From Succinimonas sp045124755 (GTDB lineage Bacteria > Pseudomonadota > Gammaproteobacteria > Enterobacterales > Succinivibrionaceae), in the NCBI RefSeq assembly GCF_045124755.1, contig NZ_JBGVMK010000052.1: a DNA stretch of 64,000 nucleotides; one strand, given 5' to 3'. The translations under genes were made by a program, and so were the position numbers. How positions within the stretch are numbered: position 1 is the stretch's first letter; each line of letters opens with the position of its first letter. The notes beneath the pieces are model-generated. The model was not told where the DNA came from and did no database searches. It saw nothing but the letters and a program-made list of their open reading frames with translations. Below are positions 9,434 to 18,172 of the stretch, piece after piece.

Positions 9434-10429
9434 CTAATAGAGCTCATCCATAAGCTTCTCGGCGCGGGCCCGGTACTTTTGGGCGAGCCTTGGGTTCGGC
9501 TTGATGTCGTTTTGTTTTTTGCCCTTTTTCCTGCTGTCTTTCTTGCCTTCAGTTCCAGTGTTTTCAGTGTCAGCAGTCAGGCCCTTTTCATAGATATCCG
9601 CCAAAAGGGAGCAGCTGTCAGCATCCCCCAGGGTGCAGGCTTTATCTGTCAGAGCCAGGCCCTTTTTAACATCCTGCGGGACTTGTTTGCCCTTAAGGTA
9701 AAGCTCCCCCAGATGACTGCAGGCAAAGCCGTTTTTAAGGTTGCAGGACTTCTGAGCAAAGGGCTCGTAGATCTCCGGCTTGTCCCGGTTCTGGTTTTCG
9801 TATACGCGGGCCAGTTCGCCGCAGGCCAAAGCGGAGTCCTTGTCGCAGGCCTTTTTCAGATATTCGTACACATTATCAAATTCCGGGTCATTAGGCTGAT
9901 AGCGGCTTTCGTAAATGAGTCCCAAAGATTCGCATGCTGAAATGTTCCCGGCGTCGCAAAAGTCTTCCAGGTATTCTCTGGCATTGTTGAAGCATTTGTC
10001 AGAGGGATGATAGCCGCCGTCCTTGCTGTCGTATTCGCAGTATTCTCCCGACAGGGCGTAAAGCTCTATAGCATGTTTGCATCCCTTATTGTCCTTAAGC
10101 TCGCAGGCCTTGCGGTAGAAGGCGATGGCCTTTTCAAAATCGAGAATCGTGCCGCCGTTCCCGGGCTGCAGGCCATAGTGATCTCCCAGAAGGATACAGG
10201 CTTCTGTGCTGGAGAGACTGCAGGCGTTAAGGAGATAGTTCTCTGCCTGGTCAAAGGCATCATCATCATAAAGCTCCAGATCATCGGCATCCTGGCGGTC
10301 TGCAGCCTGCAGGAGCTCCTTGCCTTTCTTCAGACATTCCTGAGCATCCTGGCACTCGGAGGCTGCTGCGGCCCAGGCGGTCAGAAGGCAGCAGGTCAAA
10401 AGAGCGAATCTGAGAATTCCTGAAATCAT
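9434..10429 (-). CDS. Secreted Sel1-like repeat protein
   Basis: A Sec signal peptide (MISGILRFALLTCCLLTAWAAAA) precedes about seven Sel1/TPR-like helical repeats. These show the cysteine pairs typical of Hcp-type Sel1 proteins, with cysteines near repeat ends (ACILLGDHYG, KACELKDNKGCKHA, ACESLGLIYES, KACDKDSALACGELARVYE, NGFACSHLGELYLKG, ACTLGDADSCSLLADIYEKG). The tail is lysine-rich and may lie outside the repeats. Such proteins are periplasmic scaffolds; disulphides probably brace the repeats. It is convergent with the TPM genes and transcribed alone. Confidence in the fold is high; the partner is unknown. Confidence 0.88.
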   Translation of the reverse strand: MISGILRFALLTCCLLTAWAAAASECQDAQECLKKGKELLQAADRQDADDLELYDDDAFDQAENYLLNACSLSSTEACILLGDHYGLQPGNGGTILDFEKAIAFYRKACELKDNKGCKHAIELYALSGEYCEYDSKDGGYHPSDKCFNNAREYLEDFCDAGNISACESLGLIYESRYQPNDPEFDNVYEYLKKACDKDSALACGELARVYENQNRDKPEIYEPFAQKSCNLKNGFACSHLGELYLKGKQVPQDVKKGLALTDKACTLGDADSCSLLADIYEKGLTADTENTGTEGKKDSRKKGKKQNDIKPNPRLAQKYRARAEKLMDELY

Positions 10430-10490
10430 GGCGAAGCTCCGGAAGAAACAGTCAAGACTGAAAAAAAGAGTAGCACAGCCCCAGAGAAAA

Positions 10491-10609
10491 AGTCCAATTT
10501 AGCCGCCGGAGAAGGGCGAATAATGGGAACTTGGCGGGAATATTGCGGGGGCGAGGCGGAAGAGTTTATAGAGAAAACTAAAAAGTGTCAGCACTGCTGA
10601 CACAATTGA
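10491..10609. repeat. 119-bp direct repeat, copy 1, with a 19-bp perfect palindrome
   Basis: Bases 10491-10609 match 10914-11032 over 119 bases with two visible differences. Near the end is the perfect inverted repeat GTGTCAGCACTGCTGACAC (10585-10603; 9-base arms, one central base). Weak similarity continues past the end (GACGAATC, TTTGCTCAT). The copy lies just upstream of the Sel1 gene start. It encodes nothing obvious and could be an operator, a small mobile element or a small RNA terminus. Confidence 0.85.
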
Positions 10610-10913
10610 GCTGGACGAATCATTTGCTCATTTGAAGCAGATTTTGGCAAAATCCAGCGATCATTATAAAACTTAGCCGTAATGAAGGGGCGTAGGTAGA
10701 ATCGCTTTTGATTCCTATTTGCAGGCCACTCTGTTTGAGGGAGGGAAAATAGTATCCTAGCTGCCATTGTCTCAGATCATCATGAATTCTCCCGTACTAA
10801 GCCGTGTTGTCTTCTTCATCTGAGCAGAGGTGCCAGTAAGGGGCGGAGTTTGGGCGTTTTAGTGTCACCATTTAGTCATGCCTTATAACACAATGGTTTA
10901 CTGTGTTTTTGCA

Positions 10914-11032
10914 AGTCCAATTTAGCCGCCGGGGAAGGGCGAATAATGGGAACTTGGCGGGAATATTGCGGGGGTGAGGCGGAAGAGTTTATAGAGAAAA
11001 CTAAAAAGTGTCAGCACTGCTGACACAATTGA
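10914..11032. repeat. 119-bp direct repeat, copy 2, with the same palindrome
   Basis: This is the second copy, in the same orientation, of the repeat at 10491-10609, starting 423 bases further on. The palindrome GTGTCAGCACTGCTGACAC is identical, at 11008-11026. The sequence between the copies (10610-10913) has no supported gene. The rest of the gap to 11292 also shows nothing I recognise. Confidence 0.85.
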
Positions 11033-11292
11033 AGTTTGACGAATCTTTTGCTCATCATGCAGCAGTAAAAGCAATGAATAGCTGGCATTTTATATGCGCC
11101 TTGCTGTGAGCTTGAGCGTCAGATGGAGCGGTTGCTGCGTGCGGTATATGCTCTCCAAAAGCAAGCTGCTGCCGTAGCCGATGCACTCAGAGGAATCTCG
11201 TCATTATCAGGTTCGCAGCGATTACGATTTCTCATGCTATCCCTCATGTTTTATTCAATGTGTGCGGCTCAGTGGCTTTTGGGAAATTATTT

Positions 11293-11577
11293 TTACGTTT
11301 CATCAATCAGTTTTGCAATCTGCTTCCACAGCCATGAATAAATGTGTCTGGTAAAATACAATCCTGCCAGACTCAAAATTACAATCATGTGAATGATACT
11401 TACAAAAAGAGGGACGTCTGACGGGTTTTTCGGAAGCATTATAATTACATAAAAAGTCGCCAGCAGAAAACCAAGGATTGTATATAACGGAAAAAGCACC
11501 AGTTGATCCAAGCATCCCGCGCATCCATCATCCTTGCTTATGGGGGTATCGTCCGTGCATAACACGTCATCGCACAT
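11293..11577 (-). CDS. Small membrane protein, 94 aa
   Basis: The open frame runs further upstream, but the ATG at 11577 has a good ribosome site (GGGAG about 7 bases ahead), giving a 94-residue product starting MCDDVLCTDD. It has two hydrophobic helices (LFPLYTILGFLLATFYVIIM and LFVSIIHMIVILSLAGLYF) joined by a short polar loop, and an N-terminal cluster of four cysteines (C2, C7, C19, C22) that could bind metal. I recognise no family. The open frame reaches back into the glnQ-like gene, but its own ribosome site suggests separate expression. Confidence 0.55.
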   Translation of the reverse strand: MCDDVLCTDDTPISKDDGCAGCLDQLVLFPLYTILGFLLATFYVIIMLPKNPSDVPLFVSIIHMIVILSLAGLYFTRHIYSWLWKQIAKLIDET

Positions 11578-11707
11578 TCCAATCTCCCTTCGAACCTTCC
11601 TTTGCTGCCAGCAGTCCCGCCAGATGTCAGCAACGGATTTTCTCCCTTGGCCGGCCTTTTTACAAGAGCCAGAGAAATTCGGAGCAGGGGAACCCGGTTC
11701 TTCTCCC

Positions 11708-12562
11708 TTATTCCTTTGCAATCTGCCCCAGAAAGCTTTTAAGCCTGGGATCCCGGGGATTATCAAAGATCTCCTCCGGAGAGCCCTGTTCCTGAATGCC
11801 CTTGTTATCTAAAAACAGCACCCGGTTTGACACCTTCCGGGCAAAATTCATTTCATGAGTGACCACCAGCATGGTCATGCCCTGCGCGGCCAGCCCCTTC
11901 ATTACTTCCAGGACTTCGTTGACCATTTCCGGATCCAGAGCGCTGGTGGGTTCATCGAAGAGCACCACAGCAGGGGACATCATAAGAGCCCGGACAATGG
12001 CCGCCCGCTGCTGCTGTCCTCCGGAAAGCTGCGCGGGATATTTGTCGGCATGCATGGCAAGGCCCACCTTTTCCAGCAGTTCCTGAGCCCTGGCGTTCGC
12101 TTCCTGTTTGGAGCATATCTTATGGATCACCGGAGCCAGGGTAACATTTTCCCGAACCGTGAGATTGCTGAACAGGTTAAACTGCTGAAATACCATGCCG
12201 ATTTTGGGACAGATCTCCAGGAGCGCTTCCGGCTTCAGAGCGGTAAGATCCTGCCCCTCAAAAAATATCTTCCCGGAGGTGGGCCTTTCCAGCAGGTTCA
12301 GCATTCTGATAAGGGTGGACTTCCCGCAGCCGGAAGGGCCGATAATGGCAATGACATCCCCCTTGAAAACCTTCAGGGAGACATCCTTAAGCACTGTGTT
12401 CTGGCCGTAGGTTTTGCTGATGTTCTGAGCCTCCAGAAGGGGAGCTTTGTCCAGATTCCGTCCGGCGGTGTTTTCCGAAGCTGCTGTCTCATGAGCAGTT
12501 GTCTCCGGCACTGCTTTTTCAGGCATGGCTTTCTCTGGTACGCCTGTATTATTACTTGTCAT
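11708..12562 (-). CDS. glnQ: Polar amino-acid ABC transporter, ATP-binding subunit
   Basis: This is a classic GlnQ/HisP-type ATPase driving amino-acid import at the inner membrane. Walker A GPSGCGKST is at residues 75-83, the Q-loop is in FQQFNLF, the signature LSGGQQQR is at 179-186, Walker B VVLFDEP is at 199-205, and the switch histidine is in VVTHEMNFA. A roughly 40-residue Ala/Glu/Pro/Thr-rich N-terminal extension is unusual for the family; a start closer to the ABC fold lacks an obvious ribosome site. It overlaps the upstream permease gene by 11 bases, so the two are coupled. Substrate specificity cannot be read from the sequence. Confidence 0.93.
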   Translation of the reverse strand: MTSNNTGVPEKAMPEKAVPETTAHETAASENTAGRNLDKAPLLEAQNISKTYGQNTVLKDVSLKVFKGDVIAIIGPSGCGKSTLIRMLNLLERPTSGKIFFEGQDLTALKPEALLEICPKIGMVFQQFNLFSNLTVRENVTLAPVIHKICSKQEANARAQELLEKVGLAMHADKYPAQLSGGQQQRAAIVRALMMSPAVVLFDEPTSALDPEMVNEVLEVMKGLAAQGMTMLVVTHEMNFARKVSNRVLFLDNKGIQEQGSPEEIFDNPRDPRLKSFLGQIAKE

Positions 12563-14102
12563 TTTTCTTCATGCTCCTTTCCAGACGGGACACGCCTGCG
12601 GAGAGGGTGCCGATAATGATGAGGTAGATCAGCGCCACCGCCAGGAGAGGCAGGAAGGCCTCAAAGGTGGTATTTCTGATAACCACGCCGCCCCGGGTGA
12701 GATCCATAAGGCCGATGTAGCCGCAGATGGAGGTTTCCTTGATGAGGGAAACGCCTTCGTTGGCCAGAGCCGGGAGAGAGTTCTTAAGGGCCTGCGGGAA
12801 AATAACGCGCCTTATCATGGTAAAGGGGCGGAGTCCCAGAGCATATCCGGCTTCGAACTGTCCCTTGGGAACGGACATGAACCCGGCGCGGAAGATCTCG
12901 GTGGTGTAGGCCATGGAATTCAAGCCGAAGGCGATAATGGCTACCAGGATCTTGTCAATGTCCACCGCTGCAAATATGACGTAGTAGATAATGAGAAGCT
13001 GCACCATTACCGGGGTGCCTCTTATGATGTTCACGTACAGCCGGATAAGGAAGTTCAGCGCGGCAAAGCGGCGGGTGTGATAGTGCAGGACTCTGATGGT
13101 GGCCAGCACCGCGCCGCCCATAAATCCCAGGAGGGCGGCAAATACGGAAATCACGATGGTGACGCCCAGACCTTTCACCAGAAGAAGCCAGCGATCTTCC
13201 TTTATGAAGTTTTCATAAAAGCGTTCCTTCAGGGACAGGTTATTCGCAAAACCGGTGGCAGAGGAAGGAACGATCACCATGATTCTCGTGGCGCAGATAT
13301 CATTGGTGAAATTGATAACCCGGGCTCGTTCCGCAGTTTTGGAAAACCCGGAAAATCCCGCCTGAACCTTGCCGGATGACACGGCATTGATAATGCTGTC
13401 AAACTCCATGCTTTCGATTTTCAGCTTCATGCCCAGACGGTCGGCGATAATGGCGGCGATTTCCATTTCGATGCCGGTAATGCGATTGTCCTTGTAAAAC
13501 TCGTAGGGCGGAAAATCAGGACTGGTGGCAATGACGAAGTCTTCTCCCTCGGTCACTGTGGGCGTGTAATGAAAATTCTGGGTTCCGGTGACATAGGTAT
13601 CGTAAAGCTGATCAAAGATCTTATTCTCATTAACGTCATCGATAATGTCATTGATCCGGTGCAGGAGATCCTCCGATCCCTTGGGCAGAATGGCCGCATA
13701 GTTTTCGGTCTTAAACGGCGTGTCCAGAAGCTGGAGTCCGGGGTTGTCCGCCACGAATCTTTTGGCGGGAAGCTCGTCCATGACCACGGCATCCAGCTTG
13801 CCCTGATTGAGCGCGGCTATGGCGTCCGGCGAGTTGTTATAGCGCTCCGCCAGAGGACAGTCATGGTTTTTCAGGTAGTCGTTAATGGCGATTTCCGTGG
13901 TGGTGCCGATCTGGACTCCCACCCGGGCCTGGCAGAGCTTTTCAATGGAGGTTACCTGAACAGAGCGCTCCTCGGCGGAACCGCAGGCAGTCAGAAAAAG
14001 CGGGGTCAGGGCCAGAAGAAGGAGGCCGGCCAGAATCCGGAAGATGCCGCGGGATCCTGGCGGAGTCATGCGGTGTTCTTTGCTGAAATTAAGGAAGATC
14101 AT
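12552..14102 (-). CDS. Fused substrate-binding and permease protein of the amino-acid ABC transporter
   Basis: The N-terminus is a lipoprotein signal (hydrophobic core, LFLTAC lipobox), so the binding domain is tethered to the membrane. The solute-binding family 3 domain has its usual halves in reverse order: about residues 48-170 correspond to the usual second half (ARVGVQIGTTTEIAIN, GKLDAVVMDELPA), and about 185-290 to the usual first half (DFPPYEFY, GIEMEIAAIIADRLGMKL, RARVINFTND). A HisM/GlnP-type permease follows (about 300-510), with the EAA-like loop EAGYALGLRPFTMIRRVIFP. It pairs with the ATPase at 11708 to form a complete importer. ATG 14102 was kept for its AGGGA ribosome site and good promoter distance. 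Confidence 0.92.
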   Translation of the reverse strand: MIFLNFSKEHRMTPPGSRGIFRILAGLLLLALTPLFLTACGSAEERSVQVTSIEKLCQARVGVQIGTTTEIAINDYLKNHDCPLAERYNNSPDAIAALNQGKLDAVVMDELPAKRFVADNPGLQLLDTPFKTENYAAILPKGSEDLLHRINDIIDDVNENKIFDQLYDTYVTGTQNFHYTPTVTEGEDFVIATSPDFPPYEFYKDNRITGIEMEIAAIIADRLGMKLKIESMEFDSIINAVSSGKVQAGFSGFSKTAERARVINFTNDICATRIMVIVPSSATGFANNLSLKERFYENFIKEDRWLLLVKGLGVTIVISVFAALLGFMGGAVLATIRVLHYHTRRFAALNFLIRLYVNIIRGTPVMVQLLIIYYVIFAAVDIDKILVAIIAFGLNSMAYTTEIFRAGFMSVPKGQFEAGYALGLRPFTMIRRVIFPQALKNSLPALANEGVSLIKETSICGYIGLMDLTRGGVVIRNTTFEAFLPLLAVALIYLIIIGTLSAGVSRLERSMKKNDK

Positions 14103-14139
14103 AGAGGATCCCTAGCTGCTGTTTAAGTGAAACCGCTTT

Positions 14140-14145
14140 ATTATA
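14140..14145 (-). promoter_or_regulatory. -10 element (TATAAT) of the ABC transporter operon
   Basis: On the minus strand a perfect TATAAT lies at 14145-14140, giving a leader of about 30 bases to the ATG at 14102. No good -35 box is visible at 16-18 bases, so an activator may be needed. Confidence 0.5.
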
Positions 14146-14309
14146 CACATGAGCCGCCCGGGAATACCTTCTTTCATGCTATTTCTGCCGTGCGGGGCAA
14201 GGTTTTGCGGGGACAGGGTTTTGCGCTTGCGGCCGGATATGGGTTATCAGTGATTCCGCCATTGCTGCCCGGTATTCCGGCCCGGCAATCTCAGGAATTC
14301 ATATCCGAC

Positions 14310-14438
14310 TTGCGCAAAACCCGCAAATGGCAATAATGGACAGTGACAGCAGCCCGGCTTCAGAACCTGAATGACAGTGTAACGAAACCTGAGGCGCCAG
14401 ACGCTCTGAAAAGATGACCGCAAGCGAGTTTAAGCAAT
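14310..14438 (+). repeat. Leader repeat upstream of zinc-ribbon gene 1
   Basis: The motif GCAAA-CC(C/G)GCAAATGGCAATAA and its flanks recur before the first four zinc-ribbon genes (around 14313, 16202, 18048 and 19913), at similar distances from the starts. The third and fourth leaders are nearly identical over about 130 bases. They point to tandem duplication of gene plus leader and perhaps shared control. Confidence 0.6.
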
Positions 14439-16046
14439 ATGAAAACGAGCATTCCTGTGAACTTAACTGAAAAGCTGCTCTGCCCCTATTGTTCCGGGGA
14501 GCTTTCATACCGCATTTCCCGGCGTGAGGTTGCCTGCTCATTATGCGGCATGAAGCTTTCTCCGGAGGAATACGAAGCCGCCGCGGCTGCTAAAAGAGCC
14601 CGCCAGGAACGCTCTTCATCCTCCTTGTCATCATCGTCCTTTTCCTCCGCATCCTCTCCGTTATCGTCTGCTTCATCTTCCGCTCCCGCGGCAAACCCGA
14701 AAGCCGGCAAGGCAAAAAACAGATCTGCCGCTGCTCCTGATTATGTCTCCTGCGAACACTGCCGCCTTCTCTTAGGCCGCGGCATCGCAGATCTTCTGGG
14801 GGAATGCCCTCTCTGCGACAGGACGATCCCCGGGGCAGAGAACAGCGCCGGAAGAAAACCGGCCGAGAACGCCAGCTTTGCGGCGCCGGATCTTATCGTG
14901 CCGTTTGCCAAGGAGAAGGAATTCTTTATTCAGAAATTCCGGAAGCATCTTAAAGCCCTGGAGTTTGCTCCTGACGCCATGCTTGCAGCCGGCATTGAGA
15001 GCGTTCGGGCTTTCTATGTCCCGGTGGTTCTTTTTGATGCGGAGGTATCCGGCGAGATGACCTTTCATGCCGAGGTGCTGACCGAGATTCTTACCAATAA
15101 ATACGGTACCCAGTACAAGCTGCAGGAATTTGAGATAGAGGCGGCAGGAAGTCAGCTTTATTCCGGTTCTCCGGAAAATCTTGCCCTGGGGATCGGGGAT
15201 GACGTTTTACGGAATCTGGAGCCCTTTGACAGCAAGGAAGCCCGGCCCTGGAGCCGGGTTTATGCCGCCATCCCGGACTTGACGGTTCCGGTTGTCGCCG
15301 GCGCTGATTATTTCGAGCTTTCCCGGCAGCGCTTTAAGGGGGCCTTTGAATATTTTCTGGCCAGGGGGGAGTTATTTAACAGCTTCAGCGTCACCAAGGA
15401 AAAGGTTTCGGTGATTCCTCTGAAGGTCTCCTATGCCTGGCTTCCGGTGTGGGTTATGAAGATGACTCCGGGCGGGACGGAGGCGCTTTGCTATATGAAC
15501 GGCCAGACCGGAAAGATGGAGGCCGATATTCCGGTTTCCCAAGTTAAAATTCTGGGCTGGCTCTTTTCCGGGCTGCTGCTTCTGACCGGTGTTACGGCAT
15601 GGTTCGCGGCGCCGATTTGGATGCCGGTAACAAACATTCCGGAGAACCTTTGCCTGGGAGTTATTTGCATGATTTTTCTGATGATGATCTATTCAGTGAT
15701 TGCTCCGGTAAGATGGCTGTTTTCCGGGCGGCTTTCCTGGCGTATTACAGGTTCTCTTTTCGCCGGCGCCGGCATGGCTTTTGCCATTGCGGCCTTTTTC
15801 AGCGCCCCGGAGTATTGCTGGAGTACCCTCCTGTTCATGCCGGCCATGCTCGTTGGAGGCAGCTTAGTTATCGGTTATCGCTGGAACGGTATCAAAAGAC
15901 GCATGGCGCGGAAGCTCAGTCAGGATCCCCGCAAAGAGGGAAGGGTCTATGCGGCAAAATCGTCTATGCGGTACCGCAGGAGCAGACAAATCTCAGAAAG
16001 CTACGTGTACAGGTGCAGAGAGTCTGTCGTATCATGTGCGGAATGA
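14439..16046 (+). CDS. Zinc-ribbon membrane protein, paralogue 1
   Basis: The 535-residue protein starts with a TFIIB-like zinc ribbon (C15, C18, C33, C36), then a Ser-rich low-complexity linker (about residues 55-85), and a second zinc ribbon (C105, C108, C123, C126). A strand-rich central domain (about 145-365; VPFAKEKEFFIQKF, VRAFYVPVVLFDAEVSGEM, VSYAWLPVWVM, YMNGQTGKMEADIPVS) precedes four hydrophobic helices (about 370-480) and a basic tail. This layout is a known uncharacterised bacterial family sometimes misnamed PriA-like because of the zinc ribbon; no helicase motif is present. The ribbons probably face the cytoplasm. It is the first of six paralogues; function unknown. Confidence 0.85.
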   Translation: MKTSIPVNLTEKLLCPYCSGELSYRISRREVACSLCGMKLSPEEYEAAAAAKRARQERSSSSLSSSSFSSASSPLSSASSSAPAANPKAGKAKNRSAAAPDYVSCEHCRLLLGRGIADLLGECPLCDRTIPGAENSAGRKPAENASFAAPDLIVPFAKEKEFFIQKFRKHLKALEFAPDAMLAAGIESVRAFYVPVVLFDAEVSGEMTFHAEVLTEILTNKYGTQYKLQEFEIEAAGSQLYSGSPENLALGIGDDVLRNLEPFDSKEARPWSRVYAAIPDLTVPVVAGADYFELSRQRFKGAFEYFLARGELFNSFSVTKEKVSVIPLKVSYAWLPVWVMKMTPGGTEALCYMNGQTGKMEADIPVSQVKILGWLFSGLLLLTGVTAWFAAPIWMPVTNIPENLCLGVICMIFLMMIYSVIAPVRWLFSGRLSWRITGSLFAGAGMAFAIAAFFSAPEYCWSTLLFMPAMLVGGSLVIGYRWNGIKRRMARKLSQDPRKEGRVYAAKSSMRYRRSRQISESYVYRCRESVVSCAE

Positions 16047-16325
16047 CTTTCGGATAAAGGCTCCCAGCCGGAATTGCCGCCGGCGCGGAGCAGGGTGATC
16101 CGGAGGGGCATAGCGGTATCGGCGCGGACAGACAGGCTGCTGACAAAAGACCGCGGGGGCAGCTGAGCGGCTTCGGATCCCCGGAATGTCTCCCCCTTGC
16201 GTAAAAACCGCAAATGGCAATAACGGACAGGGATAATATTCCGGCGACGGAAATAAATGACAGCGTAACGGGCAGGGGAAATAAGCCCGCCGAAACAGCG
16301 CGATCCCAAGCGGAGTTTGAGCAAT

Positions 16326-17870
16326 ATGAAAACGAGTATTCCTGCTAATTTGACTGAAAAGCTGCTCTGTCCCTATTGCTCCGGGGAGCTTTCGTACATC
16401 ATTTCCCGGGAAAAGCTTGCCTGCGGCTCATGCGGCATGAAGCTTTCGCCGGAGGAGTACGAAACCGCGGCCGCCCGGAAAGCCCGCAAGGGAGACTCTT
16501 CCGCATCTTTTTCCTCCGGGGCATCTTCCGCTCCCTCGCCAAACTCGCAAGCCCGTGAGGCAGAGCGCAGATCTGCAGCAGGGACTCCGGATTATGTCCC
16601 CTGCGCCAGCTGCCGTCTCCTCGTTGGCCGCGGTGTCAGGGATCTTCTGGGAGCATGCCCCGTCTGTCATCAGAAGATCGCCGGAGCGGAGCGCTCCGCC
16701 GGATCAAATCCGGCCTTAAACGCCAGCTTCGCGGCGCCGGATCTTATTGTGCCGTTTTCAAAAGACAAGGAGTTTTTTATTCAGGAATTCCGGAAGCATC
16801 TTAAGTCCCTGGAGTTTGTCCCCGACTCCTTTCTGAAAGCCAGCATTGAGAACGTCCGGGCTTTCTATGTCCCGGTGTTTCTGTATGATGCGGAGGTTTC
16901 CGGTGAGATGAGCTTGCATGGCACGCTGGTCACAGAGCTTTATAATCCTCAGGATAATTATAGGATTGAGGAATTTGAGATAGCTGCCGGGGGCAGCCAG
17001 CTTTATTGCGGTTCTCCGGAAAATCTTACCCGGGAGGTAAGCGATTACGCTTTCCGGAATCTGGAACCCTTTGACAGCAAAGAAGCCCGATCCTGGAGCC
17101 GGGGTTATGCCACCATCCCGGATTTAACGGTTCCGGCCATCACGCGGTCTGATTATTTCGGGCACACCAAATTGCGGTTTATGACCGGCTTTGAGTATTT
17201 TCTGGCAGAGGGGGACTCGTTTACCAGCTTCAGCGCCGTCAGGAAACAGGTTTCCCTGGTGCCCCTGAAGGTCTCCTATGCCTGGCTTCCGGTGTGGGTG
17301 ATGGAGATAAGGCAGGGCGGGAAGCGGATGCTTTGCCATATGAACGGCCAGACCGGAAAGCTCATGGCCGATATTCCCGTTTCGGAAGCAAAAATTCTCT
17401 GCTGGCTTCTTTCCGGCATGCTCCTTCTGACCGGCCTTGCGGCATGGCTCATGGCCCCGTATTATATGCCGGTATTAGATATTGTCTCGTGTTTTATCAT
17501 GGGAGTTTTATGCATGGGCGTTCTGATGTTTCTTTATTCAGTGATTGCTCCTTTGAGACGGCTGTTTGCCGGGCGGATGTCTTCACGCATTACGGGATCT
17601 CTCTTGGCAGCTGCCGGCCTCGCTTTTATCATGGCGGCTTATTTCGGTAATCCGGAGTATCATGGAAGAACCTTCATGCTCGTGCTGGCCATGCTTGCGG
17701 GAGGTTCGGGCGTTATCTGCTATCGCTCCCCCGCGATCCGAAGACGCATGGCAAGGAAGCTCAGCGGGACTCCCCGTAATGAAGGAATTCCCTATGCGGC
17801 AAAATCGGATCTCCGGTACCGGAACAGACAGAAAACCGCTGAAAGAGAAGAGTTCAGGCACGTTTTTTAA
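16326..17870 (+). CDS. Zinc-ribbon membrane protein, paralogue 2
   Basis: It has the same architecture as paralogue 1: CPYC/CGSC ribbon, Ser-rich linker (shorter here), CASC/CPVC second ribbon, central domain (FYVPVFLYDAEVSGEM, VSYAWLPVWVMEI, HMNGQTGKLMADIPVS), four C-terminal helices and a basic tail. ATG 16326 was chosen over 16317 because the paralogues all begin MK-x-x-I-x-x-N-L there. The linker is the most variable part between copies, in both length and sequence. The 279 bases in front carry only the shared leader repeat. Function is unknown; membrane location is well supported. Confidence 0.85.
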   Translation: MKTSIPANLTEKLLCPYCSGELSYIISREKLACGSCGMKLSPEEYETAAARKARKGDSSASFSSGASSAPSPNSQAREAERRSAAGTPDYVPCASCRLLVGRGVRDLLGACPVCHQKIAGAERSAGSNPALNASFAAPDLIVPFSKDKEFFIQEFRKHLKSLEFVPDSFLKASIENVRAFYVPVFLYDAEVSGEMSLHGTLVTELYNPQDNYRIEEFEIAAGGSQLYCGSPENLTREVSDYAFRNLEPFDSKEARSWSRGYATIPDLTVPAITRSDYFGHTKLRFMTGFEYFLAEGDSFTSFSAVRKQVSLVPLKVSYAWLPVWVMEIRQGGKRMLCHMNGQTGKLMADIPVSEAKILCWLLSGMLLLTGLAAWLMAPYYMPVLDIVSCFIMGVLCMGVLMFLYSVIAPLRRLFAGRMSSRITGSLLAAAGLAFIMAAYFGNPEYHGRTFMLVLAMLAGGSGVICYRSPAIRRRMARKLSGTPRNEGIPYAAKSDLRYRNRQKTAEREEFRHVF

Positions 17871-18172
17871 ACCTGCGGAATGAATCCCGGCAGAACCGGA
17901 GGCCTTGGTTCATTTGTTGCGGGAGAGCCGCAAAAAGTCCGAAAGGCCTCTTCTGCTGTCAGCGGCGGAAAGGAACGGAGCTGGCATCAGCAGGCAAATT
18001 GACCGGCCGGAGTCCGGGAGGCACGGCGGAGTTCCTTCCGGGACTTCCGCAAAACCGCAAATGGCAATAATGAATGCGGTAACAGCGCCGGAGGCAGAAC
18101 ATAAATGACGCGTCAGGATCGGGGCGGCTAAGCTCCTCCGAAACAGCGCGAGCAGAAGCGATTTTGAGGATC

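Noticed and set aside
10007..10423. 138-codon plus-strand frame with hydrophobic stretches
   Set aside because: It lies opposite the Sel1-repeat gene, whose signal peptide and repeats are clear; the hydrophobic look comes from the complementary strand.
12525..13379. 284-codon plus-strand frame
   Set aside because: It is antisense to the well-supported permease fusion gene and has no domain.
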